NCBI GenBank assembly: GCA_015492495.1
Contig: WGEY01000021.1
Location: 1-41,630, forward strand
Direction of reading: 5' to 3'
DNA: 41,630 bases
Origin: Deltaproteobacteria bacterium
GTDB lineage: Bacteria > Desulfobacterota > GWC2-55-46 > DRQE01
The notes under the pieces were generated by a model. That model was given only the letters and a program-made list of their open reading frames with translations, was not told where the DNA came from and did no database searches. Numbering within the stretch: the stretch's first letter is position 1; each line of letters opens with the position of its first letter. Below, one piece after another: positions 1-9,603 of this stretch. The translations under genes were made by a program, and so were the position numbers.

Positions 1-35
1 TGTGAGAAGTTCTCTATCGTGGCTCTCTGGGCCAT
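1..35 (-). CDS. start of a divergent gene of unknown function (partial, runs off the window)
   Basis: Read on the minus strand, an ATG at 35 follows a perfect Shine-Dalgarno AAGGAGGT (49 to 42) at a 6-base spacing. The frame is open to the window edge and gives M-A-Q-R-A-T-I-E-N-F-S. Only 11 residues are visible, so no function can be assigned. The AGA and ATA codons match the rest of the window. The gene is divergent from the icd-acl operon and shares the upstream region with it. The start is well supported by the ribosome binding site. What follows cannot be judged here. Confidence 0.6.
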   Translation of the reverse strand, partial: MAQRATIENFS

Positions 36-87
36 AGGGGTACCTCCTTATAGTTGGTATAGTTGAACCGCTATAAATGGTACCCCT
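36..87 (-). promoter_or_regulatory. hairpin enclosing the ribosome binding site of the divergent gene
   Basis: AGGGGTACC (36-44) and GGTACCCCT (79-87) are perfect 9-base inverted arms. Inside them TTATAG (48-53) and CTATAA (71-76) form a second 6-bp stem, separated by a small 3/2 internal loop. In the minus-strand mRNA the Shine-Dalgarno (49 to 42) lies in the 3' side of this structure and the ATG (35) follows the last paired base. The fold would therefore hide the ribosome binding site. Alternatives are a palindromic DNA operator or an RNA thermometer. It is not a terminator, since no T-run follows on either side. Confidence 0.6.
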
Positions 88-136
88 TCCTCTTTACTGA
101 CACAAGATAAGATACATTACCCATCAAAAAAACAGC

Positions 137-166
137 TTGACAAACCACGAACGCCTGTTGTATAAG
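137..166 (+). promoter_or_regulatory. promoter P1 of the riboswitch leader
   Basis: TTGACA (137-142) is followed after 18 bases by TATAAG (161-166), a near-consensus sigma70-type promoter. Transcription would begin near 173, about 13 bases before the first paired helix of the ZTP riboswitch. This is the expected geometry for a riboswitch-controlled leader. Confidence 0.7.
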
Positions 167-185
167 ATGGTCTCTAAAAATTAAA

Positions 186-267
186 CTATCTGCGCGACTG
201 ACGGAATCAAGGTGGGTTACCACCGTGGAGCGGAGATAGCGGATACACACTGTCGACCGTCTGGGCA
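186..267 (+). promoter_or_regulatory. ZTP (pfl-motif) riboswitch aptamer
   Basis: The conserved parts of the ZTP/ZMP aptamer are present in order. P1 is CTATCT-g-CG (186-194) with CG-g-AGATAG (231-239). The invariant CTGACGGAA is at 198-206. P2 is GGTGG (211-215) with CCACC (220-224) and is followed by GTGGAG. The 3' domain has CCGTCTGGGCA (257-267), a small P3 of TGTC (251-254) with GGCA (264-267), and the diagnostic pseudoknot GACGG (200-204) with CCGTC (257-261). The class senses ZTP/ZMP (AICAR phosphates), which rise when 10-formyl-tetrahydrofolate runs short, and it usually controls purine and folate genes. Here it precedes icd-aclB-aclA. The 3' half of the aptamer also forms one arm of a terminator (256-303), so ligand binding should turn expression on. 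Confidence 0.93.
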
Positions 268-303
268 ACTACTTGGCTTTACATTGCTCCGGCGGTTTTT
301 TTT
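256..303 (+). terminator. riboswitch-controlled intrinsic terminator
   Basis: ACCGTCTGGGCA (256-267) pairs with TGCTCCGGCGGT (285-296): 11 of 12 positions pair, counting two G-T wobbles, across a 17-base loop. An uninterrupted run of T follows (296-303). The 5' arm is the conserved 3' element of the ZTP aptamer, so pseudoknot/P3 and terminator exclude each other. This fits an ON switch in which ligand prevents termination. Confidence 0.9.
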
Positions 304-353
304 GTTTAACGACCCGCGCGGGGCGGGCTCGGGAGGCGCCCGTAACAAGGACC

Positions 354-385
354 AATTTGCTTGACAAAGTTGCAAAAATTTGCTT
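354..385 (+). repeat. 9-bp direct repeats around promoter P2
   Basis: AATTTGCTT occurs at 354-362 and again at 377-385. The copies are 23 bases apart start to start, about two helical turns. The first runs into the -35 hexamer and the second into the -10 hexamer of P2. They could be operator half-sites for a regulator of the rTCA genes, or chance in an AT-rich promoter. Confidence 0.35.
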
Positions 386-389
386 AACT
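361..389 (+). promoter_or_regulatory. promoter P2, downstream of the riboswitch terminator
   Basis: TTGACA (361-366) is followed after 17 bases by TTAACT (384-389), with an extended -10 TG at 381-382. The transcript would start near 396 and bypass the riboswitch. Its short leader contains a hairpin, GAGCAGG (402-408) with CCTGCTC (418-424), upstream of the AGGAGGT ribosome binding site of icd. Confidence 0.6.
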
Positions 390-456
390 TCCTTGTCCCT
401 GGAGCAGGCACCCCAGTCCTGCTCAAAAAAAACGTAACCATGTGAACAGGAGGTAA

Positions 457-2685
<2,229 letters not shown>

Positions 2686-2752
2686 CGGACCGCATCCCGG
2701 GCCGGCACAGCGATATACCGATTCACTCGTAAATAAACGGAGGTAAAAGGCT

Positions 2753-4045
2753 ATGCAGCTTACAGGGCTTCTCTGGGGGCGAAAGCTCCTCAAGAGGGTG
2801 GAATTTCCGGTAGCCGAGGTCCTTGGGCCCGAGGCGAGTGTAGACGAGATCAAGTGCCTTATAAAGAGGTGCGGCGAGGTCTTCATCAAGCCGATCTTCA
2901 AGGGCGGGGTCGGCAAAAAGGGCAAGGCCGGCCTTATCGGCAGGGCGTCTGACATAACCGAGGCCCTCAGGCACAAGGAACGCCTTTACTTTGCCGAGCA
3001 CAAGTTCGGCAGCACCGTAGCCAAGGCCGACGGTGTGACTTTCGAAGGCGCCGTTCCGGCGGAGCACGAGGTGTACTTTTCCATCACCGACTCCACCGTC
3101 TATCGCGCCCCCACCATGACCATAACGCACCATGGCGGGGTGGATATAGAGGAGTTGCCGAAGGACAAGATAAAGGAGGTCCCGTTCGACCCCCTCACTG
3201 GCCTGAAGAGCTACCATGTATCCAATGCGCTCGAGGATCTCGGGGCGCCCAAGGAGATCATAAGTCCGCTGGTACAGAACCTTCCAAAGCTCTGGACGCT
3301 GTACAACAACTACGGTATGAGCCTTGTCGAGCTCAATCCCATAAGGATGTCTCCGAATGCCAAGGGAAGGCTCGTGCCGGTCGCCTGTGACTTCAAGGGC
3401 ACCTTTGATATAGATGATCCGGCATGGAAGAGGCTCGATCTGCCCCCGCACCTTTTCGCCTCGGACTACTCGGAGTTCGAGCAGGAGATAAACCAGTTGA
3501 GGACGTACCAGGGGCAGAGTGATGTCTTCGTCATCAACCCCAACGGGACAATAACGGCCCCGACATTCGGCGGCGGTGCAAACGCGCTCGTCACCGAGCT
3601 CCTCGGCGAGAAGGCCACCATATCCTCGGACTTCGGCGGCAACCCCCCGTACGAGAAGATGTTCCAGATCTCACAGATAGTCTTCAAGTACTGGCTCAAG
3701 CAGTCGAACGTGCTCTTCATCATCGGTGGAAAGGCCAACAATACCGACATATACGAGACCTTCAGGGCGATGGCGGACGCCTTGAGGGAGTACTTCCACA
3801 AGTACGGTCCGACACCGCTCTTCGTGGTCGTGGGCAGGGGCGGACCTAACCTGGTGAGGGGTATGGCGTACATGAAGGATACCCTCGATCAGCTCAAGCT
3901 CCCTTACAGGATCTTCGGCCATGACAGCGCGATGAGCGAGGTCGTCAACTTCGCCCTGAAGGCCGATGAATGGATGGAAAGGGAAGGCAGGAGGCAGATA
4001 GGCGAGAGGATGTTCGGTAAGGAACCGGAACTGTTAACAACATAA
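2753..4045 (+). CDS. aclB: ATP-citrate lyase small (ATP-grasp) subunit
   Basis: One half of the enzyme that cleaves citrate with ATP and CoA into acetyl-CoA and oxaloacetate, the step that closes the reductive TCA cycle. The 430-residue protein resembles succinyl-CoA synthetase beta. It has an N-terminal ATP-grasp region with KPIFKGGVGKKGKAGL from residue 46 and a C-terminal CoA-ligase region with GGGANALVTELLGE (about 272-285) and VVVGRGGPNLVRG (about 357-369). The usual Chlorobium AclB is about 400 residues. A GGAGGT ribosome binding site precedes the ATG. It is 67 bases after icd and 20 bases before aclA, in the aclB-aclA order known from green sulfur bacteria. The subunit lengths suggest the variant ('type II') form reported in some Nitrospirae-like and symbiotic autotrophs. 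That assignment is from memory. Confidence 0.92.
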   Translation: MQLTGLLWGRKLLKRVEFPVAEVLGPEASVDEIKCLIKRCGEVFIKPIFKGGVGKKGKAGLIGRASDITEALRHKERLYFAEHKFGSTVAKADGVTFEGAVPAEHEVYFSITDSTVYRAPTMTITHHGGVDIEELPKDKIKEVPFDPLTGLKSYHVSNALEDLGAPKEIISPLVQNLPKLWTLYNNYGMSLVELNPIRMSPNAKGRLVPVACDFKGTFDIDDPAWKRLDLPPHLFASDYSEFEQEINQLRTYQGQSDVFVINPNGTITAPTFGGGANALVTELLGEKATISSDFGGNPPYEKMFQISQIVFKYWLKQSNVLFIIGGKANNTDIYETFRAMADALREYFHKYGPTPLFVVVGRGGPNLVRGMAYMKDTLDQLKLPYRIFGHDSAMSEVVNFALKADEWMEREGRRQIGERMFGKEPELLTT

Positions 4046-4065
4046 AAACCAGAGGATGAGGCGCT

Positions 4066-6777
4066 ATGCATAAAGAAGGTGTAACGGCATTTCCTTATTA
4101 TGTAGGGGTGAGTTCCCTCTCTGAGATAGCCACCAGGGAAGACAGGGTGTGCGTTCTGAACATACTAGGCACAGAAAGCCGCACCGTTACCCCGGTAAGC
4201 CACGCATTCTCCGGCGGTAACGTGGTCTTCGGGACGAGCCCCGGCAGATCCGGGCAGGTCCTGGAGACGAAAATAGGTGACATCCCGGTCTACAACTCGG
4301 TGAAGGAGGGGTTGAGCGCCGGCCACAAGTTCAACACCCTTGTGGTCTACCTGCCGCCGGCCGGCGTAAAGGACGGTGTCGCCGAGGCGGTGAAGTTCAA
4401 CCAGGACCTGAAGAAGGTCATAATCCTTACAGAAAAGGTCTCGGTGCGTGACTCGAGGACCATAAGGGCCATATGCCAGGCGAACGGCGTCGATGTGTTC
4501 GGGGCCAACTGCCTCGGCGTGGCCGACGCGTGGAACAGGGTGAGGATAGGTGGAGCGCTCGGGGGCAGCAGGCCGGAGGAGTCCCTCGTAAAGGGCTCTG
4601 TGGCCATATACTCCAACTCCGGAAACTTCACAACCACTATAGCCGTGTATCTTCTCACGCAGGGCTGGGGTACCACGACCAGCATATCCAGCGGAAAGGA
4701 CGTCTACATCCATTACGCACCGGCTGAGTTCTTCTACGCCTTGGGGAACGACGAAAGGTCGAAGGCCGCGGTCATATACGTGGAGCCGGGCGGCTACTAC
4801 GAGCACGGTCTGAACATAACCAAACCGACGGTGGCATGCGTGGTGGGCAGGTGGAAGGCAAGGCTTACGAAGGCATGCGGACACGCCGGAAGCCTCGCCG
4901 GTTCAGGGGATGACGCAAGGGCGAAGGAGAAGTGGTTCATGGACTACTTCGGGGTGGACTCCATATACACGCCGGAAAACCCTGTCTGCACCGAGAAGGG
5001 CGCGGTCGTCACCAACATCGCCTACATACCCGAGGCGTTGACAAAGGTGATGGAGCTCAACGGCATAAAGCCCGACTTCGAGCCTAAGGGGGATCTGTCT
5101 CTCAAGTGCTGGTTTGCAGGGAACGCCGGCTACACACTGCCCGAAGAGCTCGACATAAAGCCTGTACGCGCCGTATCGCCTTACGGCGAGCAGATAGAGG
5201 CCATACTCCGGCAGGTCGGCGCCCAGTATCCGCGCCAGTCCATGAAGGATGCAAGCGGCGCATCCATGATGGATCCGAAGACCCAGGTCACCAAGATACA
5301 CAACATATCCATACTGGACGCCTCCAAGCGCTCGCTGGAAGAGAACCTCGTGATGTCGCTCCTCAAGGGTTATCCTGACGAGTACGGGCGGGCGATCGCA
5401 AACCTGGCCTTCAACGCATTCGTCAACCACCACAATGATCCGGCGCTTGCGGCGGCGGACGCTTCGCGGGAAAACGGCAACTCCCCCAACACATCCCTTA
5501 CCGCGGCGGTCTCCATCATGGGCAAGGGCAAGGTGAGGGACGCCGTGGCGACGTCTGAGCTGCTCGTCGAGAAGTTCCAGCACTCAGGGTTGCAGGATCC
5601 GACCGGTGAGTTCGACTATTCGTCCATACTGTGCTCGCTTACGGATGAAGAGAAGGCTCTTTTGAGCCATGCAAGTCCGTGCGCGCGCGGCGTGGCTCTC
5701 AAGGAGGCCCTGGGCGCGCTCGACAAGAAGTCGGTCTTCATTGAGTTCGTGAACGAGGCCTCGGGCGGCAAGCCCTCCAGTGCGGCGCTCCTCGGAGCGG
5801 TGTGGACCACACTGGGCTGGCAGCCGCTTCTTACAAAGTCGATATCCAAGTCGACCATAACGACGCTGCCGTGGTATTCAAGGGTCTTTTCGACGATGGT
5901 CGGCTGCAGCGTGCCCGCAAGCAAACACACTGACACCTCATTCTGCGGTGTCGACAATGCCGAGCTCCTGAAGGAGTGGTCCTTCACGGAGACGGCCTTC
6001 CTGGCCCTCATAGGAAGAAGGCCGACGAAAGAGGAGCTCTTCGAGTTCTCCATGCTGCTCGGGCTTATCATATCCAACGGGCCTGGAACCATATCCGCGC
6101 AGGGGTGCAAGGGCGCGGTGAGCGCCGACGGACCGCAGGAGCCGTTGAGGGTTCAGGTGAACAAGGCCTTCGCAGGCTTCCTTACCCACACCGGCTTTGC
6201 ACACGGCGGAAATGGGTACGAGGCGATAGAGTTCCTCATCGACAGGTTCAAGGACACGGGACTCAAGGATGCAGGCAGCAAGGAGCACGGTGTGGACCTT
6301 AAAAAGATCGCCGATGAATATGCGCAGCGGTACAGCCAGTACAAGGCCGAGCAGAAGTCCATCGGCAACCTTGAGTACAAGAAGATACCGTGCATAAACC
6401 ACCCGGTCTTCAAGGGCAAGCCCGTGAACTATGATCCCAGGGAGCGGTTTGTGAGCGGGCTCTTTGAGGAGAAGGGGATATACAATGTCTTTCTCGACTT
6501 CTACGGAAACCTTGTCAAATCCCTCTACGAGGCAAAGGTGACCCGCAACGTATACTGCGTAAACGTCGATGCGGTCATAGCCGTCATACTGCTCAAGATG
6601 GTATGGCAGCCGTTCATGGAGGGCAAGATCTCCGACGGCGAGATAGAGAATGCAGCCTTTACCACATTCCTCTTCGGCAGGATGATAGGATGCGCTGCAG
6701 AGATAGACGACCATATAAACCGGGGAAGGAACATGGACACAAGAACACCCGCAAGCCAGTGCAGATATGTGGGGTGA
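4066..6777 (+). CDS. aclA: ATP-citrate lyase large subunit (CoA-binding, phospho-His and citrate synthase-like domains)
   Basis: The second subunit of ATP-citrate lyase. Residues 1-330 resemble succinyl-CoA synthetase alpha: a Rossmann CoA-binding part, NSGNFTTTIAVYL near 184 and the phospho-accepting His273 in GHAGSLAG. Residues about 590-890 form a citrate synthase-like lyase domain with NGPGTISAQ (671-679), FAHGGNGYEA (about 711-720), INHPVFKG with His779, and NVDA with Asp835. At 903 residues it is far longer than the roughly 600-residue Chlorobium AclA; the extra sequence lies between the two domains (about 330-590). Aligned by eye with other lyases, the second His and the Asp are kept, but the first catalytic His position reads Gln679. 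It is the last gene of the operon and is followed by a strong terminator. Confidence 0.93.
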   Translation: MHKEGVTAFPYYVGVSSLSEIATREDRVCVLNILGTESRTVTPVSHAFSGGNVVFGTSPGRSGQVLETKIGDIPVYNSVKEGLSAGHKFNTLVVYLPPAGVKDGVAEAVKFNQDLKKVIILTEKVSVRDSRTIRAICQANGVDVFGANCLGVADAWNRVRIGGALGGSRPEESLVKGSVAIYSNSGNFTTTIAVYLLTQGWGTTTSISSGKDVYIHYAPAEFFYALGNDERSKAAVIYVEPGGYYEHGLNITKPTVACVVGRWKARLTKACGHAGSLAGSGDDARAKEKWFMDYFGVDSIYTPENPVCTEKGAVVTNIAYIPEALTKVMELNGIKPDFEPKGDLSLKCWFAGNAGYTLPEELDIKPVRAVSPYGEQIEAILRQVGAQYPRQSMKDASGASMMDPKTQVTKIHNISILDASKRSLEENLVMSLLKGYPDEYGRAIANLAFNAFVNHHNDPALAAADASRENGNSPNTSLTAAVSIMGKGKVRDAVATSELLVEKFQHSGLQDPTGEFDYSSILCSLTDEEKALLSHASPCARGVALKEALGALDKKSVFIEFVNEASGGKPSSAALLGAVWTTLGWQPLLTKSISKSTITTLPWYSRVFSTMVGCSVPASKHTDTSFCGVDNAELLKEWSFTETAFLALIGRRPTKEELFEFSMLLGLIISNGPGTISAQGCKGAVSADGPQEPLRVQVNKAFAGFLTHTGFAHGGNGYEAIEFLIDRFKDTGLKDAGSKEHGVDLKKIADEYAQRYSQYKAEQKSIGNLEYKKIPCINHPVFKGKPVNYDPRERFVSGLFEEKGIYNVFLDFYGNLVKSLYEAKVTRNVYCVNVDAVIAVILLKMVWQPFMEGKISDGEIENAAFTTFLFGRMIGCAAEIDDHINRGRNMDTRTPASQCRYVG

Positions 6778-6820
6778 CAGCCGTCCTGCCAAAAAACCCC
6801 GTAATTTCAAATAGATACAG

Positions 6821-6848
6821 CCCCGGGAGGCAATCCCGGGGTTTTTTT
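6821..6848 (+). terminator. intrinsic terminator of the icd-acl operon
   Basis: CCCCGGGA (6821-6828) and TCCCGGGG (6834-6841) form a perfect 8-bp stem around a 5-base loop, followed by seven T (6842-6848). It lies 44 bases after the aclA stop codon. Confidence 0.95.
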
Positions 6849-6938
6849 CGTTTGACAAGGTCCTTACCTTGATATAGCTTATTGTAAAAGGGCCCATCTT
6901 TTGCAAGGAAGCTTGCATTATATTCGCTCGCTAACCCA

Positions 6939-7006
6939 GCAGCAAGCTGCGAGCAGTGTCTGCCTGTCCCGGAACGGCAGCAGGCAGCTCGCCATGCATT
7001 TTCAAG
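6939..7006 (+). repeat. diverged REP-like element, copy 1
   Basis: A GCAGC-AA-GCTGC palindrome (6939-6950) is followed by another hairpin, CTGCCTG (6960-6966) with CAGGCAG (6981-6987). Then comes GCTCGCC-ATGCATTTTCAAG (6987-7006). The same order, palindrome then a near-identical 20-mer with one mismatch, recurs at 29586-29630. The element fills most of the space between the acl terminator and the SPOR gene and ends next to that gene's ribosome binding site. A TTGACA at 6852-6857 upstream has no convincing -10 partner. Confidence 0.6.
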
Positions 7007-7016
7007 GAGGTGCTCA

Positions 7017-7640
7017 TTGGATCGCTCGGCCAATTCAGGCAACAATAAGGTGTTCTTTCTGGTGCTGCTTGTCGTGGTCCTCGGCGGTATCGCTTTTCTT
7101 TTCTATCTCTTTCAGGGACACGAAGAGCCTTCTGAAGAGCAGAGGATAGTTTCGGGGAGCATAAAGATAGAGCTTCCGGAGGAGCCGCAAAAGACGAGGC
7201 ACGATAAAGCGGGTCAGGCCGCCGAGAAGAAGGCGAAGGCCGCCCGAACGGTCACCGCACCGAAGGTCGAACCATCCCCTGCACCCCCGGCCACAGCAAA
7301 GGCGGTGGCCGCAAAGGTTAAGAAGGAGGAGAGAGGGCCGCAAAGGGCAAGGGCTTCAAAGACGCCTCCCATATTGAAGCCTTGGGCCGTCCACATAGCC
7401 TCTTTCAGGAACGAGAATGACGCAAGAAGGCTCGAGAAGGTGCTGGACAGGGCCGGTTATAATGCGTATGTCACAGTGTTTACCAGCAACGGCGTGAGGT
7501 GGTACAGGGTGAGGATCGGCTTCTACAGCACAAAGGAGGAAGGGGCAAAGGTGGCCGACGAGCTTGCCAGAAGGTTCAAGAAGCCGGGCGCGTGGACCGT
7601 CAGACCCGCCCACAGCGAAGTCCTTGCGCACATGAAATGA
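7017..7640 (+). CDS. SPOR-domain membrane protein
   Basis: A peptidoglycan-associated envelope protein of 207 residues. A short cytoplasmic tail is followed by one membrane segment (about residues 12-32). Next comes a long Lys/Ala/Pro-rich linker (about 40-115), then a C-terminal SPOR domain (about 120-205) beginning WAVHIASF and containing VRWYRVRIGFY. SPOR domains bind glycan strands lacking stem peptides, often at division sites. The TTG start is chosen because AGGAGG (7005-7010) stands 6 bases upstream and no better in-frame start precedes the membrane segment. The gene stands alone between the acl terminator and the miaB promoter. Its partner is unknown; it could act with the amidase at 18962. 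Confidence 0.85.
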   Translation: MDRSANSGNNKVFFLVLLVVVLGGIAFLFYLFQGHEEPSEEQRIVSGSIKIELPEEPQKTRHDKAGQAAEKKAKAARTVTAPKVEPSPAPPATAKAVAAKVKKEERGPQRARASKTPPILKPWAVHIASFRNENDARRLEKVLDRAGYNAYVTVFTSNGVRWYRVRIGFYSTKEEGAKVADELARRFKKPGAWTVRPAHSEVLAHMK

Positions 7641-7641
7641 C

Positions 7642-7670
7642 TTGACGCACAGGGGCTCAGGACCTACAAT
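7642..7670 (+). promoter_or_regulatory. promoter of miaB
   Basis: TTGACG (7642-7647) is followed after exactly 17 bases by TACAAT (7665-7670). The predicted start of transcription, about 7677-7680, coincides with the miaB ATG at 7680. The mRNA would be leaderless or nearly so, which agrees with the absence of a Shine-Dalgarno there. Confidence 0.65.
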
Positions 7671-7679
7671 ATTTTATAT

Positions 7680-9011
7680 ATGGAAAGCACCTCTTCTCGG
7701 GACAGGTACGTCTTTATAGAAACCTTCGGCTGCCAGATGAATGACAACGACTCCATCCGGATGATGGCGCTGCTTGAGGCCAACAGTTACCGCAAGACAG
7801 ACAGACCGGAGGAGGCGGATCTCATACTGGTCAATACCTGCAGTGTGAGGGACAAGGCCGAGCAGAAGGTTTACAGCACCGTGGGCCGCTACAAGAGCCT
7901 GAAGGAGGCGAAGCCTGAGCTCGTCATAGGGATAAGCGGATGCGTAGCACAGCAGGCCGGGGCCTCGCTGTTGAAGAGGATGCCTCATGTAGACATGGTG
8001 GTGGGCACCCACAACATACACCGCATCCCGGCCCTTGTAAACGAGGTTCTAGCTGGTCAGGGAAGGGTAGCGTCGACCGAGTTTGATGAGGCGATTCATA
8101 CCGAAAAATATTCTGTAAATTCAACAGCATTAAAAGGAAAGGTAAAGTGTTTTGTCAACATAATGAGGGGCTGCGACAACTTCTGTACCTATTGCATAGT
8201 GCCCTACGTGCGTGGACGTGAGGTGAGCAGGCCCGCGGGCGATATCCTTGGCGAGGTAAGGGCCCTGGCTGAAAACGGCATAAGAGAGGTGACGCTTCTC
8301 GGGCAAAACGTAAACTCATATGACGGAGAGGTTACCTTTCCCGAACTCCTGAGAAGGGTTTCTGCAATAGACGGCATAGACAGGGTAAGGTTCGTGACCT
8401 CACACCCAAAGGACCTGTCCGAAGAGCTCATTCATCTCTTCGGCGAGGTGCCCGAACTCGCCCGCAGCATGCACCTTCCGGTTCAATCGGGTTCGGACAG
8501 GGTGCTGGAGCGCATGAGGAGGGGATACACCGTCAGCGATTACGTCGCAAAGGTGCGGATGTTGAGGGACCTCTATCCTGATATGGCCATAACGACTGAT
8601 GTCATCGTGGGTTTTCCCGGTGAATCCGATGATGACTTTGAAGACACGCTCTCCCTCGTTAGCGAGGTTGAGTACGACGGCATGTTTTCATTCAAGTATT
8701 CGCCGCGCCCGGAAACCGAGGCCGCAGGCTACCCGGACCAGGTCCCAGATGAGACGAGGCAAGAGAGGCTTGAGCGCCTTCAATCGATACAGAAGGATAT
8801 CACCTTGAAAAAGAATACTGCCATGGTGGGAAGGACCGTGAAGGTGCTCGCAGAGGGCCCAAGCAAGGCGGATGCTTCGGAGCTTACCGGGCGGACGTCG
8901 TGCAACAGGGTGGTGAACTTCCCTGGTGATGCAGCTCTTAAGGGAAGCATGGTGGATGTCTTAATAACCGAGGCCTATGCAAATTCCCTCAGAGGGATAT
9001 GTCGGGCATAA
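7680..9011 (+). CDS. miaB: tRNA-2-methylthio-N6-dimethylallyladenosine synthase
   Basis: A radical SAM methylthiotransferase that adds the 2-methylthio group to i6A37 of tRNAs reading UNN codons. At 443 residues it has the family length. The N-terminal UPF0004 domain holds the three auxiliary-cluster cysteines C18 (FGCQMN), C54 (NTCSVR) and C88 (SGCVAQ). The radical SAM motif GCDNFCTYC gives C165, C169 and C172. A C-terminal TRAM domain covers about 375-443. The ATG at 7680 is retained because the first cysteine lies only 17 residues in. No Shine-Dalgarno is present, and a promoter placed at 7642-7670 makes a leaderless message likely. The nuclease-domain gene starts 19 bases after the stop. 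Confidence 0.95.
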   Translation: MESTSSRDRYVFIETFGCQMNDNDSIRMMALLEANSYRKTDRPEEADLILVNTCSVRDKAEQKVYSTVGRYKSLKEAKPELVIGISGCVAQQAGASLLKRMPHVDMVVGTHNIHRIPALVNEVLAGQGRVASTEFDEAIHTEKYSVNSTALKGKVKCFVNIMRGCDNFCTYCIVPYVRGREVSRPAGDILGEVRALAENGIREVTLLGQNVNSYDGEVTFPELLRRVSAIDGIDRVRFVTSHPKDLSEELIHLFGEVPELARSMHLPVQSGSDRVLERMRRGYTVSDYVAKVRMLRDLYPDMAITTDVIVGFPGESDDDFEDTLSLVSEVEYDGMFSFKYSPRPETEAAGYPDQVPDETRQERLERLQSIQKDITLKKNTAMVGRTVKVLAEGPSKADASELTGRTSCNRVVNFPGDAALKGSMVDVLITEAYANSLRGICRA

Positions 9012-9030
9012 CAAAGGAAAGGAGTCTGCT

Positions 9031-9531
9031 ATGCTGTTGGAGATGAGAGTCGCCGGACTCACCATAGACCCTTTTACAAATGCCCCTATCGTTATATTGA
9101 AGGATCTCGAGGAAAAAAACGCCCTTCCCATCTGGATCGGGATACTCGAGGCCAGTGCAATAGCCGCTGAGATAGAAAAACTCAAGTTCTCGCGGCCCAT
9201 GACGCATGACCTCCTCAAGGAGATCCTCGATCGCAGCGAAATCAGCGTCAAGAAGATAACCGTCAACGACCTCAAGGATAACGTATACTACGCTACGATC
9301 TACATGGAGAAGGACGGGGATTCCTACGAGGTGGATGCCCGGCCGAGTGACGCGATTGCGATAGCGCTGCGCATGAACTCGGCGATCTTCGTCGACACCA
9401 AGGTGCTGGACAAATCGAGGAGCATAGACCTGCGCAAGATGGATACCGGGGAGAAAGGAGGAGGGTCCCGCAACTGGCTGGAGCTCCTCGAGGAACTATC
9501 TCCGGAAGCCTTTGGCAAGTACAAGATGTAA
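9031..9531 (+). CDS. bifunctional nuclease (BFN/DUF151) domain protein
   Basis: A 166-residue protein of the BFN/DUF151 family. It begins MLLEMRVAGLTIDP and continues with NALPIWIG, then the conserved RPMTHDLL and a late EVDARPSDAIAIALR block, typical over the whole family length. Plant and Thermotoga homologues have been linked to nuclease activity; the role in most bacteria is unsettled. The reading frame extends upstream to 8977, but the ATG at 9031 is preferred because AAAGGAG stands just before it and the family starts there. The longer form would overlap miaB. It is co-transcribed with miaB, and this pairing is common in several phyla. Confidence 0.88.
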   Translation: MLLEMRVAGLTIDPFTNAPIVILKDLEEKNALPIWIGILEASAIAAEIEKLKFSRPMTHDLLKEILDRSEISVKKITVNDLKDNVYYATIYMEKDGDSYEVDARPSDAIAIALRMNSAIFVDTKVLDKSRSIDLRKMDTGEKGGGSRNWLELLEELSPEAFGKYKM

Positions 9532-9603
9532 GACCCCTGCCACCAGCCGAGAGGCCTGTCTGCAGCCATCCGTGTTAACCAGTTACGCGCTCAGGTAATC
9601 GAC

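Noticed and set aside
313-341. GC-rich palindromes CCCGCGCGGG and GGGCG/CGCCC after the riboswitch terminator
   Set aside because: Short, no T-run, and in a GC-rich patch; a second terminator or a regulatory hairpin cannot be supported.
4473-4727. 84-residue plus-strand frame within aclA, and many long minus-strand frames opposite icd, aclB, aclA, mutS and glnD
   Set aside because: They are shadows of GC-rich coding genes: Arg/Gly-rich, no ribosome binding sites and no family features.
6852-6878. TTGACA followed by TATAGC as a promoter for the SPOR gene
   Set aside because: The spacing is only 15 bases and the -10 is weak; no alternative -10 at 16-18 bases is convincing.
8977-9030. 18-codon N-terminal extension of the nuclease-domain protein
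   Set aside because: It overlaps the end of miaB, shows no family similarity, and the ATG at 9031 has its own ribosome binding site.
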